Shown here: in pieces, positions 34,501 to 42,771 of the stretch | How positions within the stretch are numbered: the first letter of the stretch is position 1 | Layout: each line of letters starts with the position of its first letter | Assembly: GCF_000340215.1 (NCBI RefSeq) | Contig: NW_006921543.1 | Span: 496,001 to 560,000 of the forward strand | Direction of reading: 5' to 3' | Source: Pseudocercospora fijiensis CIRAD86 | Taxonomy: Eukaryota; Ascomycota; Dothideomycetes; Mycosphaerellales; Mycosphaerellaceae | Length of the DNA: 64,000 bases | Made by a program: the position numbers and the translations under genes | Notes under the pieces: generated by a model | Database searches by the model: none | Told to the model about the DNA's origin: nothing | The model's input: only the letters and a program-made list of their open reading frames with translations

Positions 34501-34660
34501 CTAGCCCTAATCGTCGTCTAGGACTCGATAGGCTCGAAGGTAAGTATACGACCTCCTCTCGACGTTATCGCAATCTCGCTCGTATACTAGACTATTTCGA
34601 CTATCGTCTCGTTATTACCCTTCCTAGTATAGCGCCTAGTGTATATACAATATCGGTCGG
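31530..34660 (-). pseudogene. hAT-family transposase, RIP-inactivated
   Basis: Minus-strand, at least two introns (33,893-33,997 and 32,869-32,937, both with good GT...AG ends and GCCGGC repeats inside). Readable blocks: central RNase-H-like core with AITIDS*LSRTIRASFLSII, LYFINSD, ELIIGFPKILGSYTSKDIAK and ISITTDNASNN (about 33,380-33,700), the standard hAT TxDxW..FL and DNASNN motifs. Then a helical insertion and LDISKHYAKVTTTIRRTRGP, ATFNSFGDI-like stretch (about 32,290-32,870). Then the C-terminal dimerisation domain TIASVARDVLAILSVGIGYK, RSFSIARY (about 31,830-31,920), matching the hAT LPASSA..ERLFS region. The tail is acidic then basic (RRRYRVEKRKR). The N-terminal BED-type finger is not clearly readable. 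Confidence 0.87.
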
Positions 34661-34939
34661 TATGTTTTAAGGTTTCGTATAGTAAGGTAAGGACTTAGGA
34701 GTAGTAGATATATACTAGTAGCTATAGGGAAACACCCTTTCTTTTATAGTATCGTATCGTTAGGAATAGCTAGGCAGTAAATAGCTAGCTACCTTTTTTT
34801 TTGTTTCCTAGCTACCTAACTACTAGATTTTTTTTCCTAGCTACCCTAGCTAGCCTAACTACTAGAATTTCTTTCCTAGCTACCCTAACTACCTGAATTT
34901 TGCCTTCTATACGGCGGCTCTCTCCTATTAACGGAACCG

Positions 34940-36300
34940 AGCTACTATACCTAACGAATCTAAGCTCGTTTTTAGTCTTAATCTATCCTCTTTCGGTATA
35001 AGACACTCGATAAGCAAATGCTTAGGCCGAGTCTAACTACGAAACCTAAGACTAACTAACAGCTCTATTAACTAATCCTAATCCTCGAACTCCTTCCGCT
35101 TCTTAGTAAAGACCTTAAAGAGCGCTCGAGCTTCTTCGGGTGCCTACGGAGTAGTCGAGATAAAGCCGTATCGCTAAAATAGGTAATCCTTCGGAGGCTT
35201 ATATAGAGATTTAGAGAATTCTAACGCTAACCTATCCTACTAGTAGCTTAGATTCCGGATATAAGCCCTCTCTGCCTTAGTAAAGATTTTATATAGTAGT
35301 AGCACTCTGCCTTCGAGAAACGCTTTCTATTTAACTGTTAGTATCTACCGGCTACGAACGCCGGCTATATATACCGAGTATAGAATAATTACCTATACCC
35401 CTTCCTCCTATAGTAACACTTCTGCCGTCCCTAGATACCTAGCCCTAATTGTATTAATCGTAAGCTACTTTGCCTTTATAGATATAAAGGCTTCGCTCTA
35501 ATACTAATAAAGAAACTTCTACTCTATATCGAGGATATAAAGACGACTAGTCTCGATTCCAATCCTTACTAGCTTTTCGTAGTAGCTTTAACTATAATTT
35601 TCTAGATTAATAGGACTTATACCTTGGCCCTTTACTAGTATCTCGTCTCTTTAACTGTACTCGATCTACTCCTAGCGCTTATCGTCTATAGCGTTAGGCC
35701 CTAAGACTGTACCTGTTACTAGATCGACGTATAGTATCTCCTCGCTTTTTTCAGTTCCTTTATTCGTAGCATTAAGCTCTGTCGCGGCATCCTAAACTCT
35801 AGCATTATTGTTCTCGGCTATCTAAATATCTCCGTTACTATCGGTCGTATCGATAGAGGTAGCGGCTATAGGTCTAAATACTATTAGTTAACGTATTAAA
35901 GAAAAATATGCCGGCTATAGCTACCGGCTACGGCTGCCGGCTATAGCTGCTAGCTACGGCCGCTAGCTAGATTAACTTACGCTACTAGAACTTTACGCTC
36001 GAAAACTAGCCGCAATTCTTTCCTCCTCTTAGCCTTCTCTTAGATTGTCTTCTTATTCTAACCTTTACTTTTTTCTATAGGCGCTAGCTATCGATAGAAT
36101 GCCTTATTCCGCGCCTTTCTTCTTTTATCCTTAGCTCTTTTATCCTTATCTATCTTATCCTTTCTCTCGCGGTCTCGTACGGAATTCTTCTTCGTAGAGT
36201 ACTCCTCTTTAGTCTTACGCTTTTTATTTAGACGCTTAGGCAAAACAAACTCGCGGTCTTTAGTTCTATCTTCTATTTAGCGCGCGGCGCGCTTCTCTCT
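34940..36300 (-). pseudogene. Unrecognised cargo gene upstream of the hAT transposase, RIP-inactivated
   Basis: Minus-strand, at least three exons separated by introns 35,881-35,980 and 35,327-35,392 (GTAAGT...CTAATAG; GTAATT...TACTAACAGTTAAATAG), both carrying GCCGGC repeats. The first exon is a very basic region (REFVLPKRLNKKRKTKEEYS then many K/R/D). The second reads DLVTGTVLGPNAIDD and YYEKLVRIGIETSRLYILDI. The third reads LEGRVLLLYKIFTKAERAYI, YGFISTTP, ARALFKVFTKKRKEF and RPKHLLIECLIPKEDR. Splicing keeps one frame through all three, so it was a real protein. I do not know the family. It could be a nucleic-acid-binding partner of the transposase. Confidence 0.6.
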
Positions 36301-36439
36301 TAGTATTATAAGGGAAAGGGGCGGGGGCGTAGCGTATAGTAGTTATTATCGGTATAGGTATAAAGGAAGAAGTTGAAAGTATAAGAATATCGCGAAGCCC
36401 TAATTATTGCCGCCTACGTAACGTTATATAGGTAAGCTT

Positions 36440-36767
36440 TCGCAACTACGGTAACTACGCCCCGGCAATAGCAACTACGCCCTAGTAACGGCAACTACGC
36501 ACTAGCAACGGCAACTACGCCCTAGTAACGGTAATAAAGCGTAGTAAATACAACCTAGTAACTATTATAGCCGGCAATCGTAGCCGGTAGTCGAATAAGA
36601 GTGTCCTTATAGCAAAACTACGCCCTAGTAACAGCAACTACGCCCTAGCAACGATAACTACGCCCTAGTAACGGCAAAAGAGCGTAGTAAATATAACAGA
36701 GTTACTATTATAGCCGGCAATCGTAGCCGGCAGTCGAATAAGAGTGTCCTTATAGTAAAACTAATAC
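36440..36767. repeat. Subterminal repeats near the right (5') end of the hAT
   Basis: Tandem units of about 20 bp (AACTACGCCCTAGTAACGGC and variants), arranged in two larger blocks of about 150 bp, each ending in the same TAGCCGGCAATCGTAGCCGG stretch and GTCGAATAAGAGTGTCCTTA. Arrays of short repeats just inside hAT ends are transposase-binding sites in other members, so the same role is likely here. Confidence 0.85.
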
Positions 36768-36896
36768 AGTCTCTAGTTCAAACTAGGAATCTATATAGTT
36801 CGAAAAAACCAAACCGGAACTAGGGAGCTAGTTCGCCGCTAAGAAACTAAACTATATACGTTTGGTAGTTCGGAAACCGAACTACTGCAGGGTCTA

Positions 36897-36904
36897 CTCT
36901 TAGG
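36897..36904. repeat. 8-bp target-site duplication, right, of the hAT
   Basis: CTCTTAGG, identical to 26,977-26,984. Past it a plus-strand reading frame of the host element continues across the junction. Confidence 0.9.
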
Positions 36905-38280
36905 TACCTATAGATGTCGACTCGTAGGCGCTAAGCGAGGCCGTAGATAACGAGTTAAAGCGTAATAATGCGGCGGTATAGAGAGGCAATAGGGTAAAGG
37001 ACTTACTACGTAAAATAGCTACTAATACTAGCGGAGCCGTAGACACTTCGGATATAGCGATTAAGGCGGCGAAGAAGAAGAATCGGCGTAGTTAATCTAA
37101 GGATAATAAGAAGGCGCTTATTCGAATAGCGTATAACTATAAGGCCTCGTATAGCACTGCTAGATAGTAGGACCTTATAACCGCTAAGTACTATAGAAGT
37201 ACTAGTATTTAGTATATGTCGCTCGACCGTATAATATAGGGGCTCGAGAAGGAGTAGTTTCCTAAATTCAACGTTAAAGAGAGCGGTAATAGTACTAGTA
37301 AGGAAGAAGACGAGCCTAGCTCGATATAGGCGGAAATGCGTACCTAGTATAGATATCGAGAGGTATATAAGGCCGCTAAGGAGGCTACTATTATTATATA
37401 GCGGCGCGAAGAATTAGACGCCGCTACGAGCTATCGCGATAAGTATAATATACTAAGTTTATAGTCGAAGAAGTAGCGTACTCCGGACGCTAATCGCTAG
37501 TTTATTAAGGAGCAAGAAATACTAGATTCGCTAGTAATAAGTGAAGATAAAGGCCCGGGCGTAGATAAAGGTAATAACGAGGTAGAAGTTAAGGTTAATA
37601 ATAGTATAACGGGTAAGGGCGGCAATAACGACGAGGACGCGCCTAGCTACGAAGAAGAGCTAGAATAAGACGAGGAGATTAAGCGTAAGCGCCGCTATAT
37701 CGCTAATCTCGAAGCTATACCGCCGCCGTCTAGAAATAATACTAGACCGTTAGTTAAGGTTATTATCGGTAACTAGGTTAGCTCTAGAAGTGTATCTAGT
37801 AAGCGTACTTAATCCGTACGTACTACTTCTCGTCTAGCATCTCTAGTAACCCCTTCTTCTCGTAGATCTACTATACCTTCTCGCACTCGTAGATAACGCG
37901 AGTCTTCTATTTAATCTAAGCGTGCTTAAAGTAAATATCGCGGCGGAGTCTTAAACGACGATATACGGCAGTAGGACTATAATATACGCTCGTAGGTAGG
38001 AGAGTTGTTTATAGTGCTAGCTATTAAGCTAAAGAGAGATATAGAGCGAGAAGATAACGACAATAATAGTAGTAAGAGCCGTATAGTAAAGCGTCGAAGA
38101 CAAGAGATAGAAGAAGATATATTAGCGATTAAGGATAACCTAGAAACGTTTAAGAAGGAGGTTAGAGTAGACGTTATATCTATTAAGAACGAGGTTAGGT
38201 CTCTGAATTCTACCGTATCTTCTATACGGAGCACTAGCGATAAGACTAATAGCCTTTTAAAGAGCTTTTTATTAAAGTAA
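36905..38280 (+). pseudogene. First coding region of the TA-flanked element, interrupted by the hAT and RIP
   Basis: Plus-strand frame readable from the hAT target site to 38,280, with stops almost only at Gln-type codons. N-terminal part basic (AIKAAKKKNRR), middle acidic and low-complexity (about 37,520-37,690), then a Ser/Arg-rich stretch (RLASLVTPSSRRSTIPSRTR), and a C-terminal helical, probably coiled-coil part (the last 91 codons, from 38,005, are uninterrupted: KLKRDIEREDNDNNSSKSR, EIEEDILAIKDNLETFKKEV). The 5' part lies left of the hAT, before 26,977, and stays in phase when one 8-bp target copy is removed. No family recognised. Looks like a DNA-binding or scaffold protein, not a transposase. 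Confidence 0.5.
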
Positions 38281-38829
38281 GGTATACAATTTAATTTAGC
38301 GCAATCGCCTAGTATACTAACTCCGCTCCCCTCGAGAGATCTAGTAGAATTAAGTCTTAATAGCGAGTTTCCGGACCTATAAATAGCGTTCTTCGATAGA
38401 GCTAGCTAGTTACTTCGAGCGAGATTTAGTCGCTAGCGTCGGCGCCTATTATAATACTAAATATTGCTTAAATTGAATACTTTTTATATGCTATTATAGC
38501 TACTAATTAGGTAAACAACCTTATATAATTTGTTTATATATAACGAGCATATAATAGTGTTGTTTAGGGGGGTTAGGGGTATAGGTAAATTAAGCTCGAA
38601 GTAAGGGGAGCCTTAGCGGAGAACGCCGAACCTCCGAGACTAACCTATTCCCTATTCTAGTGCTAACACCCTCTCTTAGAAGATCTCGGTCCCCTTCGGT
38701 AATAGTCTAGTAAGCTCAAATAATTTAGAAACTACTAGATTTTAGCCTTCTAAGCTTACGCTTTTATCGTCTAAGAGGTCCGAACGGGGCCGTAAGAGGT
38801 AGTCTTATAAATCTAGAGGCTTAAGTCTA

Positions 38830-40080
38830 AATCGCTTACTTGTTTAATTGTATCTACGAAGGCAGATATAATAGTTAGTAAGCAGTGCTACTACTATAAA
38901 ATAGGCTCTAATAGGCTATTGTCTTAACCTTAATTGCTTCGAGAATACGTTATAAGACTATAGCCGTATAGTGTATCTAAATAGGTATTTAACCTCGATC
39001 CGGATACTAGACAGCTTCTTATTAAATGCTTATTACTAAGGCGTTAAGTAAGACTGTCTAAGATAATGCTTATAAGGAGCTATAATGCCGAAGTTGCTAT
39101 AGTATGCCGGGTCGCTATAGAGATATAGAATACGCCTATCTCTTATAATCCTTCGTAGGCGGTGTTTAACGCCGGAGAGTTGCTATATTCGCTAGTTATT
39201 ATCTCTACTATTAAATAGTCTAATAAGTAAGGAAATAAGACCGTCTAGTATTACTATAGCCTAGAATTTGCAGCCGTATACACTATAGTATCTACTATAG
39301 ATACGTCGTTAATCTTTGCTTAGTCTATAGAACCTACTAAAATGCCCGTCGATAAATCTCTATATAAATCCTCGTATTCTACGCTTCTAAGTAGCAAGAG
39401 CGAATATCTTTAGTCGACGATAGCTATTAAGGCGTAGATGCTATACTATTATCTTCGCAAATTGCTAATATATCTATAGGATAATATCGTTAAAGACAAG
39501 ACTATAATAGGACTCGTATTTGCCGAATTTAGTAGAAGTATCGAACTAGCGAGAAGGGAACGATATTCGCTATAGAACGAGGCATAGAGCGAGCTCTAAG
39601 TTAGGTTTATTGCTATTCCGCTATTCGTAACCCTTAATATCGAATACTATAATAAGTTATCGTATTTCTAGCTTCGTAAACGTATATAAGAGATTAATAC
39701 TATACTAGACCGTAGGTATAGCGGAAACTCCCGAGGGCAGTAATATATAGGCGCTAACCTCGCTTTTGCAACTTAAACCTCTATATTAGCCTTACTGTCG
39801 ACACTTACCTTATATAACGCTCTACCTACTCGTCTAGCTAGGTATCTAGCGTCTATATAAATAGTTAGAATAGTATAGGCGGCGGCTTTAACCTAGCGCG
39901 CTCGAGAAAGCTATATTCTTCGCAGACGGCGATTACGAGTCTAGCAACTATTATATTATCGTCCAATATATTACCTACTATCGAGGCGCTCGAGAAATAC
40001 GACTTCTACGCGATAAGAGGTAGATTTACGTACTCGTAACTATATACGGACAATACGGAAGATTTAATAACTTAGCAAGA
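38830..40080 (+). pseudogene. Second possible coding region of the TA-flanked element
   Basis: A plus-strand frame with RIP-type stops reads through most of this stretch, with blocks such as YSVSK*VFNLDPDTRQLLIK, PVDKSLYKSSYSTLLSSKSE, RFIAIPLFVTLNIEYYNKL and RARESYILRRRRLRV. It could be the transposase of the element by position, but I cannot see a DDE/D signature. The minus strand is also fairly open here, so strand is not certain. Confidence 0.35.
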
Positions 40081-40163
40081 GCCTAAGGCAAGAGCGCTAT
40101 ACTATATTGAGCCTTATATCCACGGTTATAACTACGGTTGTGACTATAGGTTGTAACCCTCTT

Positions 40164-40181
40164 CCGCCGGCAAAAGGTCTC
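40164..40181. repeat. Right terminal inverted repeat of the TA-flanked element
   Basis: Exact inverse of 26,641-26,658, followed by TA at 40,182-40,183 and then by normal, non-RIP host DNA. Confidence 0.88.
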
Positions 40182-40460
40182 TACTCAGCCTTGGCGCCGG
40201 GGGCGCGGACCGTTTTCTCCGTCTTCGCAGCATGAGTGATCTTTGACATTTCACAAGACTCTACCATTTCTAAGTTGACATTACACCTCGTCTGTTGATC
40301 TGAACAAATAGTATGAGTGTCGTCAGATAGAAATGGAAGAGTCAGGCTAAAGCACGACTTATCTCCGTAGAGGTCAATCACAACATCCATGTCATTAACC
40401 TCGGCATAAACAAGGCCATTCACCCTTCATCCAAACCTAACAAAACATCATCAAGAACAC

Positions 40461-41431
40461 ATGCTACTCCGACATCTCCGGTCAACAGCACGATCGCTCA
40501 CATTCCGATCTCCGCATCTCTACCACTTGGCCAGACTCCGGTGGCAATCCACAATGCCCTCGCCACCGAAACTAGACCACATAGCAGTCTCAGTGGATTC
40601 GCAATCGCCATCAATAGCAATCATCAAGTTCAATCGGCCCAAATCCGCAAATGCAATCAACACAGATAGTGTAAAACAATTCCTCACAGCACTGGAGTGG
40701 GCGGAAACCGAATCACAGATCCGGATAATCTTGACGACTGGCGAAGGCAAATTCTACACCGCAGGTCTCGATCTGCTGGATCCTTCTGTCAAGCAAGAAG
40801 GCGCAACCATTTCCGACGAGTTTATTGATACCATCGGAGCGATTCATGAACATTTGATCAAGACGAATAAGTTGGTTGTTAGTGCTGTCAATGGACCGGC
40901 GCCAGGATGGGGAACGACCAGGTAAGGTCTTTCTTTCCGAACCAGACATGTCTTGTAACTGACTGGTACAGTATCGCACTTTCCGATCTAGTCTATGCAG
41001 CCTCAAATGCCATCTTCTTCACGCCATTCGTCCAATGGGGACTATGCGCAGAAGGCTGCTCCAGCTTAACTATGACCCGTTTAATGGGAAGACAAAAGGC
41101 TTCCGCGCTAATCTTGGCTGGAGCGAGATTCAATGCTCAGGAAGCTGAGTCTGCCGGGCTTGTCACCAAGATTCTTGGGCAAGAGGGCTTTGGTGATGAG
41201 GTATTGAAGATCGTGAGAGGAATTGCGAAATTGCCGCCTGCGAGTCTGAAGGTCAACAAAGATCTGCTGATGAGAACGCAGAGAGCGGGATTGCTGGAGG
41301 CGAATAAGGTCGAGTTGAGAACGCTGAAGGATCAGGTTCGTCAGAATGAGTCGCTTGATGCAATTGCTGGATTCGCTGAGGAGACTGAGAGGAAGAAGAA
41401 GAAGGAGAAAGCTAGCAAGTCCAAGTTATGA
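40461..41431 (+). CDS. Enoyl-CoA hydratase/isomerase family protein with PTS1
   Basis: Crotonase-fold enzyme acting on acyl-CoA double bonds, probably in fatty-acid or branched-chain breakdown. Two exons, 40,461-40,921 and 40,972-41,431 (50-bp intron, GTAAGG...ACAG), 306 aa. Motifs: IIKFNRPKSANAI near the start of the fold, GEGKFYTAGLDL (oxyanion loop), NGPAPGWGTTS, FVQWGLCAEGCSS, MGRQKASALILAGARFNAQEA. The C-terminus is SKSKL, a type 1 peroxisomal signal. The first 31 residues (MLLRHLRSTARSLTFRSPHL...) are Arg/Ser/Leu-rich without acids, like a mitochondrial presequence, and a second in-frame ATG follows at residue 32 (MPSPPKLDH). The catalytic Glu pair is not obvious, so it may be an isomerase-type member. 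Starts 280 bp from the transposon edge. Confidence 0.88.
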
Positions 41432-41638
41432 GCTTGGCCGCTACAATGCTTGCCTGCGATGCTGTTCACCGTGATTGATACAGGCTCGCCAATAACCCAT
41501 CAAAAGTTGATTAGGATTGAGTTCAGCATGACGTTGGGGCGTGTTTCATCTCGCGTCTTCGCGTCTTCGTCTTCGTCTTCATGCTATTCACTCAGAAAGT
41601 CAAGCGTTCGATGGGGAGAGACAAATTCAACGTCCATC

Positions 41639-42766
41639 ATGAGTGCCACCCAATTACAAGCACTCTTGCGCTTTCTGACAACAGATGCGAAAGTGCCTCT
41701 TGCGACGGCAATCAGCAAAGCGAGAGAACTTCAAGCAGCACAGCTCGATTCGGCCGAAGCAATCGCCAAGGTCAAGGCAGAAGCTTTACAGAACACCTTC
41801 CCCGATGCAAAGATGGCGAAACAAATCATTTCTGCTGCAAAACGGGTATCAAAGAAACGAGCAGCCGGAGACGAAAGCACTTCGCCACCGAAGAAGAAAC
41901 GAAAAGAGGGTCTGTTTTCAGACGAACCACTTCCACCAGCAGAGTTAGAGAAGTCTTTAGAGCTTCCCAGCAGTGATGCAAGTGAGGGAGAATTGCGAAA
42001 GACGGTTCTGTTCACTAATCGTGCGCCCCTTGTGCTGGCGTTTTTAGTAATTTTGCTCAAGCACACTATGCCCGAGCAGCCGCTGTCAAGTAGACTAAGC
42101 CTATCGCAGGCGTATGTGAGCATTACGAGCAGGTCACGAGCGGTGTATCTCGGTCTCGAGAATGGTAAGAGTGCTGAGGATGAGGGGTTCGGACAAGGCC
42201 AGCCTACGGTCGTTGTCGGCGAGAAGGCGATCAAGGTTATTCGGAGGTGGGGATATGAGTGGAGGAATGAGAGCAGCAGCGATGTGAAGGTGAAGACGGA
42301 AGAGGCGTTGACGAATGATCAGACAGAAAGTTTGGAGTCGGTTGAAGAACAGCCGGCACTTTGGGCACTAGATCTCGAAGCTCTCAAGAAATCTGGGAAC
42401 GAGAGACAGCCTGCGATGGTTCAGATTGGCAACAACAGCAATTTGCCTGTCTATACTCCGCAGTCTGCCCGAGCGTATTTGTTCAAATCATTCGACACAG
42501 CGCCGGGATCTGATGCTTCCACTTCGAAGAAGCTGACTGGCGTCGCAAAGGCAGCAGAGAAGGAGCAGAATCTCGGCAAGCTTCTTCGCGCTCTTGACAT
42601 CCTCTACGAAGCCTGGGCGGCCAAGCTTACACCTGATGAGCTTGATAGTAGGACGTGGAATTGGTATGTCAAAGTCAGGCCCGCGGTGGCTGACGGCGCT
42701 GCTGGATGGGGTGGCAAGAACGAATTGAAGCTTGCCGATATTTTGAACTTGCGTCCAGACCCATGA
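41639..42766 (+). CDS. Conserved fungal nuclear protein of unknown function
   Basis: Single exon. The ATG at 41,639 (MSATQLQALLRFLTTDAKV) gives 375 aa. The open frame extends upstream to 41,450, but that part overlaps the likely 3' end of the enoyl-CoA hydratase gene and is Ser-rich leader-like, so I prefer the inner start. The N-terminal 85 residues are helical (KARELQAAQLDSAEAIAKVK). A nuclear localisation signal, PPKKKRKEG, follows. The C-terminal half has YVSITSRSRAVYLGLENG and a Trp-rich end (TWNWYVKVRPAV). I do not recognise the family. Convergent with the HAD gene: stops are only 5 bp apart, so the 3' UTRs overlap. Confidence 0.72.
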   Translation: MSATQLQALLRFLTTDAKVPLATAISKARELQAAQLDSAEAIAKVKAEALQNTFPDAKMAKQIISAAKRVSKKRAAGDESTSPPKKKRKEGLFSDEPLPPAELEKSLELPSSDASEGELRKTVLFTNRAPLVLAFLVILLKHTMPEQPLSSRLSLSQAYVSITSRSRAVYLGLENGKSAEDEGFGQGQPTVVVGEKAIKVIRRWGYEWRNESSSDVKVKTEEALTNDQTESLESVEEQPALWALDLEALKKSGNERQPAMVQIGNNSNLPVYTPQSARAYLFKSFDTAPGSDASTSKKLTGVAKAAEKEQNLGKLLRALDILYEAWAAKLTPDELDSRTWNWYVKVRPAVADGAAGWGGKNELKLADILNLRPDP

Positions 42767-42771
42767 GAACT

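Larger units (their letters stand above)
27160..36735. repeat. Dispersed GCCGGC palindrome clusters throughout the hAT
   Basis: About 26 exact GCCGGC hexamers plus near variants (ACCGGC, GCCGGA, GCCGGT), usually two or three at a time about 15-20 bp apart as TAGCCGGCA or its inverse. Clusters near 27,170, 28,010, 28,617, 29,200, 29,420, 30,490, 31,312, 31,500, 32,900, 33,905-33,990, 35,347, 35,920, 36,565 and 36,715. Five clusters fall inside introns that I could define by splice signals and frame. The others lie between genes. None falls in a recognised exon. Confidence 0.9.
26985..36896 (-). mobile_element. 9.9-kb hAT transposon carrying histone H3-like cargo genes, RIP-degraded
   Basis: Bounded by imperfect inverted ends (TAGACCCCGTAGTGGTTCGG left; TAGACCCTGCAGTAGTTCGG as the inverse of the right end), the YAGRC-like start being usual for hAT, and by an 8-bp target duplication. 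Contents, right to left on the minus strand: an unknown gene (about 34,940-36,300), the hAT transposase (about 31,530-34,660), an intronless H3-like gene (30,568-31,161), an unknown region (about 29,440-30,440), an H3-like gene with introns (28,237-28,915), plus a possible plus-strand gene (about 27,370-27,930). GCCGGC palindromes are scattered throughout. At 9.9 kb it is far longer than the usual 3-5 kb hAT, because of the cargo. Nothing in it is translatable now. Confidence 0.88.
26641..40181 (+). mobile_element. TA-flanked TIR transposon of unknown superfamily, split by a nested hAT
   Basis: Ends are GAGACCTTTTGCCGGCGG at 26,641-26,658 and its perfect inverse at 40,164-40,181, each flanked by TA (26,639-26,640; 40,182-40,183). 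Subterminal DNA is partly shared as well (GTAGTTATAAC and ATAAGGC appear in the same order inward from each end). Without the hAT at 26,985-36,896 and its extra 8-bp copy, the element is about 3.6 kb. Two dead reading regions lie on the plus strand (36,905-38,280 and about 38,830-40,080). A TA duplication suggests Tc1/mariner or a relative, but I found no recognisable DDE/D transposase. Removing it joins CTTTACTA to CTCAGCC with no lost host bases. Confidence 0.75.

Noticed and set aside
26985..36896. CRISPR-like or prokaryotic repeat array
   Set aside because: The GCCGGC repeats are regular by eye but have no constant spacer length, no flanking cas genes, and sit in a fungal transposon with spliceosomal introns.
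38005..38280. Intact 91-codon frame as a stand-alone gene
   Set aside because: It continues upstream in the same frame through RIP-type stops, so it is the surviving 3' end of a longer dead gene.
40181..40423. Minus-strand open frame of 80 codons next to the transposon edge
   Set aside because: It begins at a GTG, not an ATG, shows no known domain, and its upstream side is only 40 bp from the start of the opposite-strand hydratase gene. At most a small C-terminal exon, but no exon to pair with it is visible.
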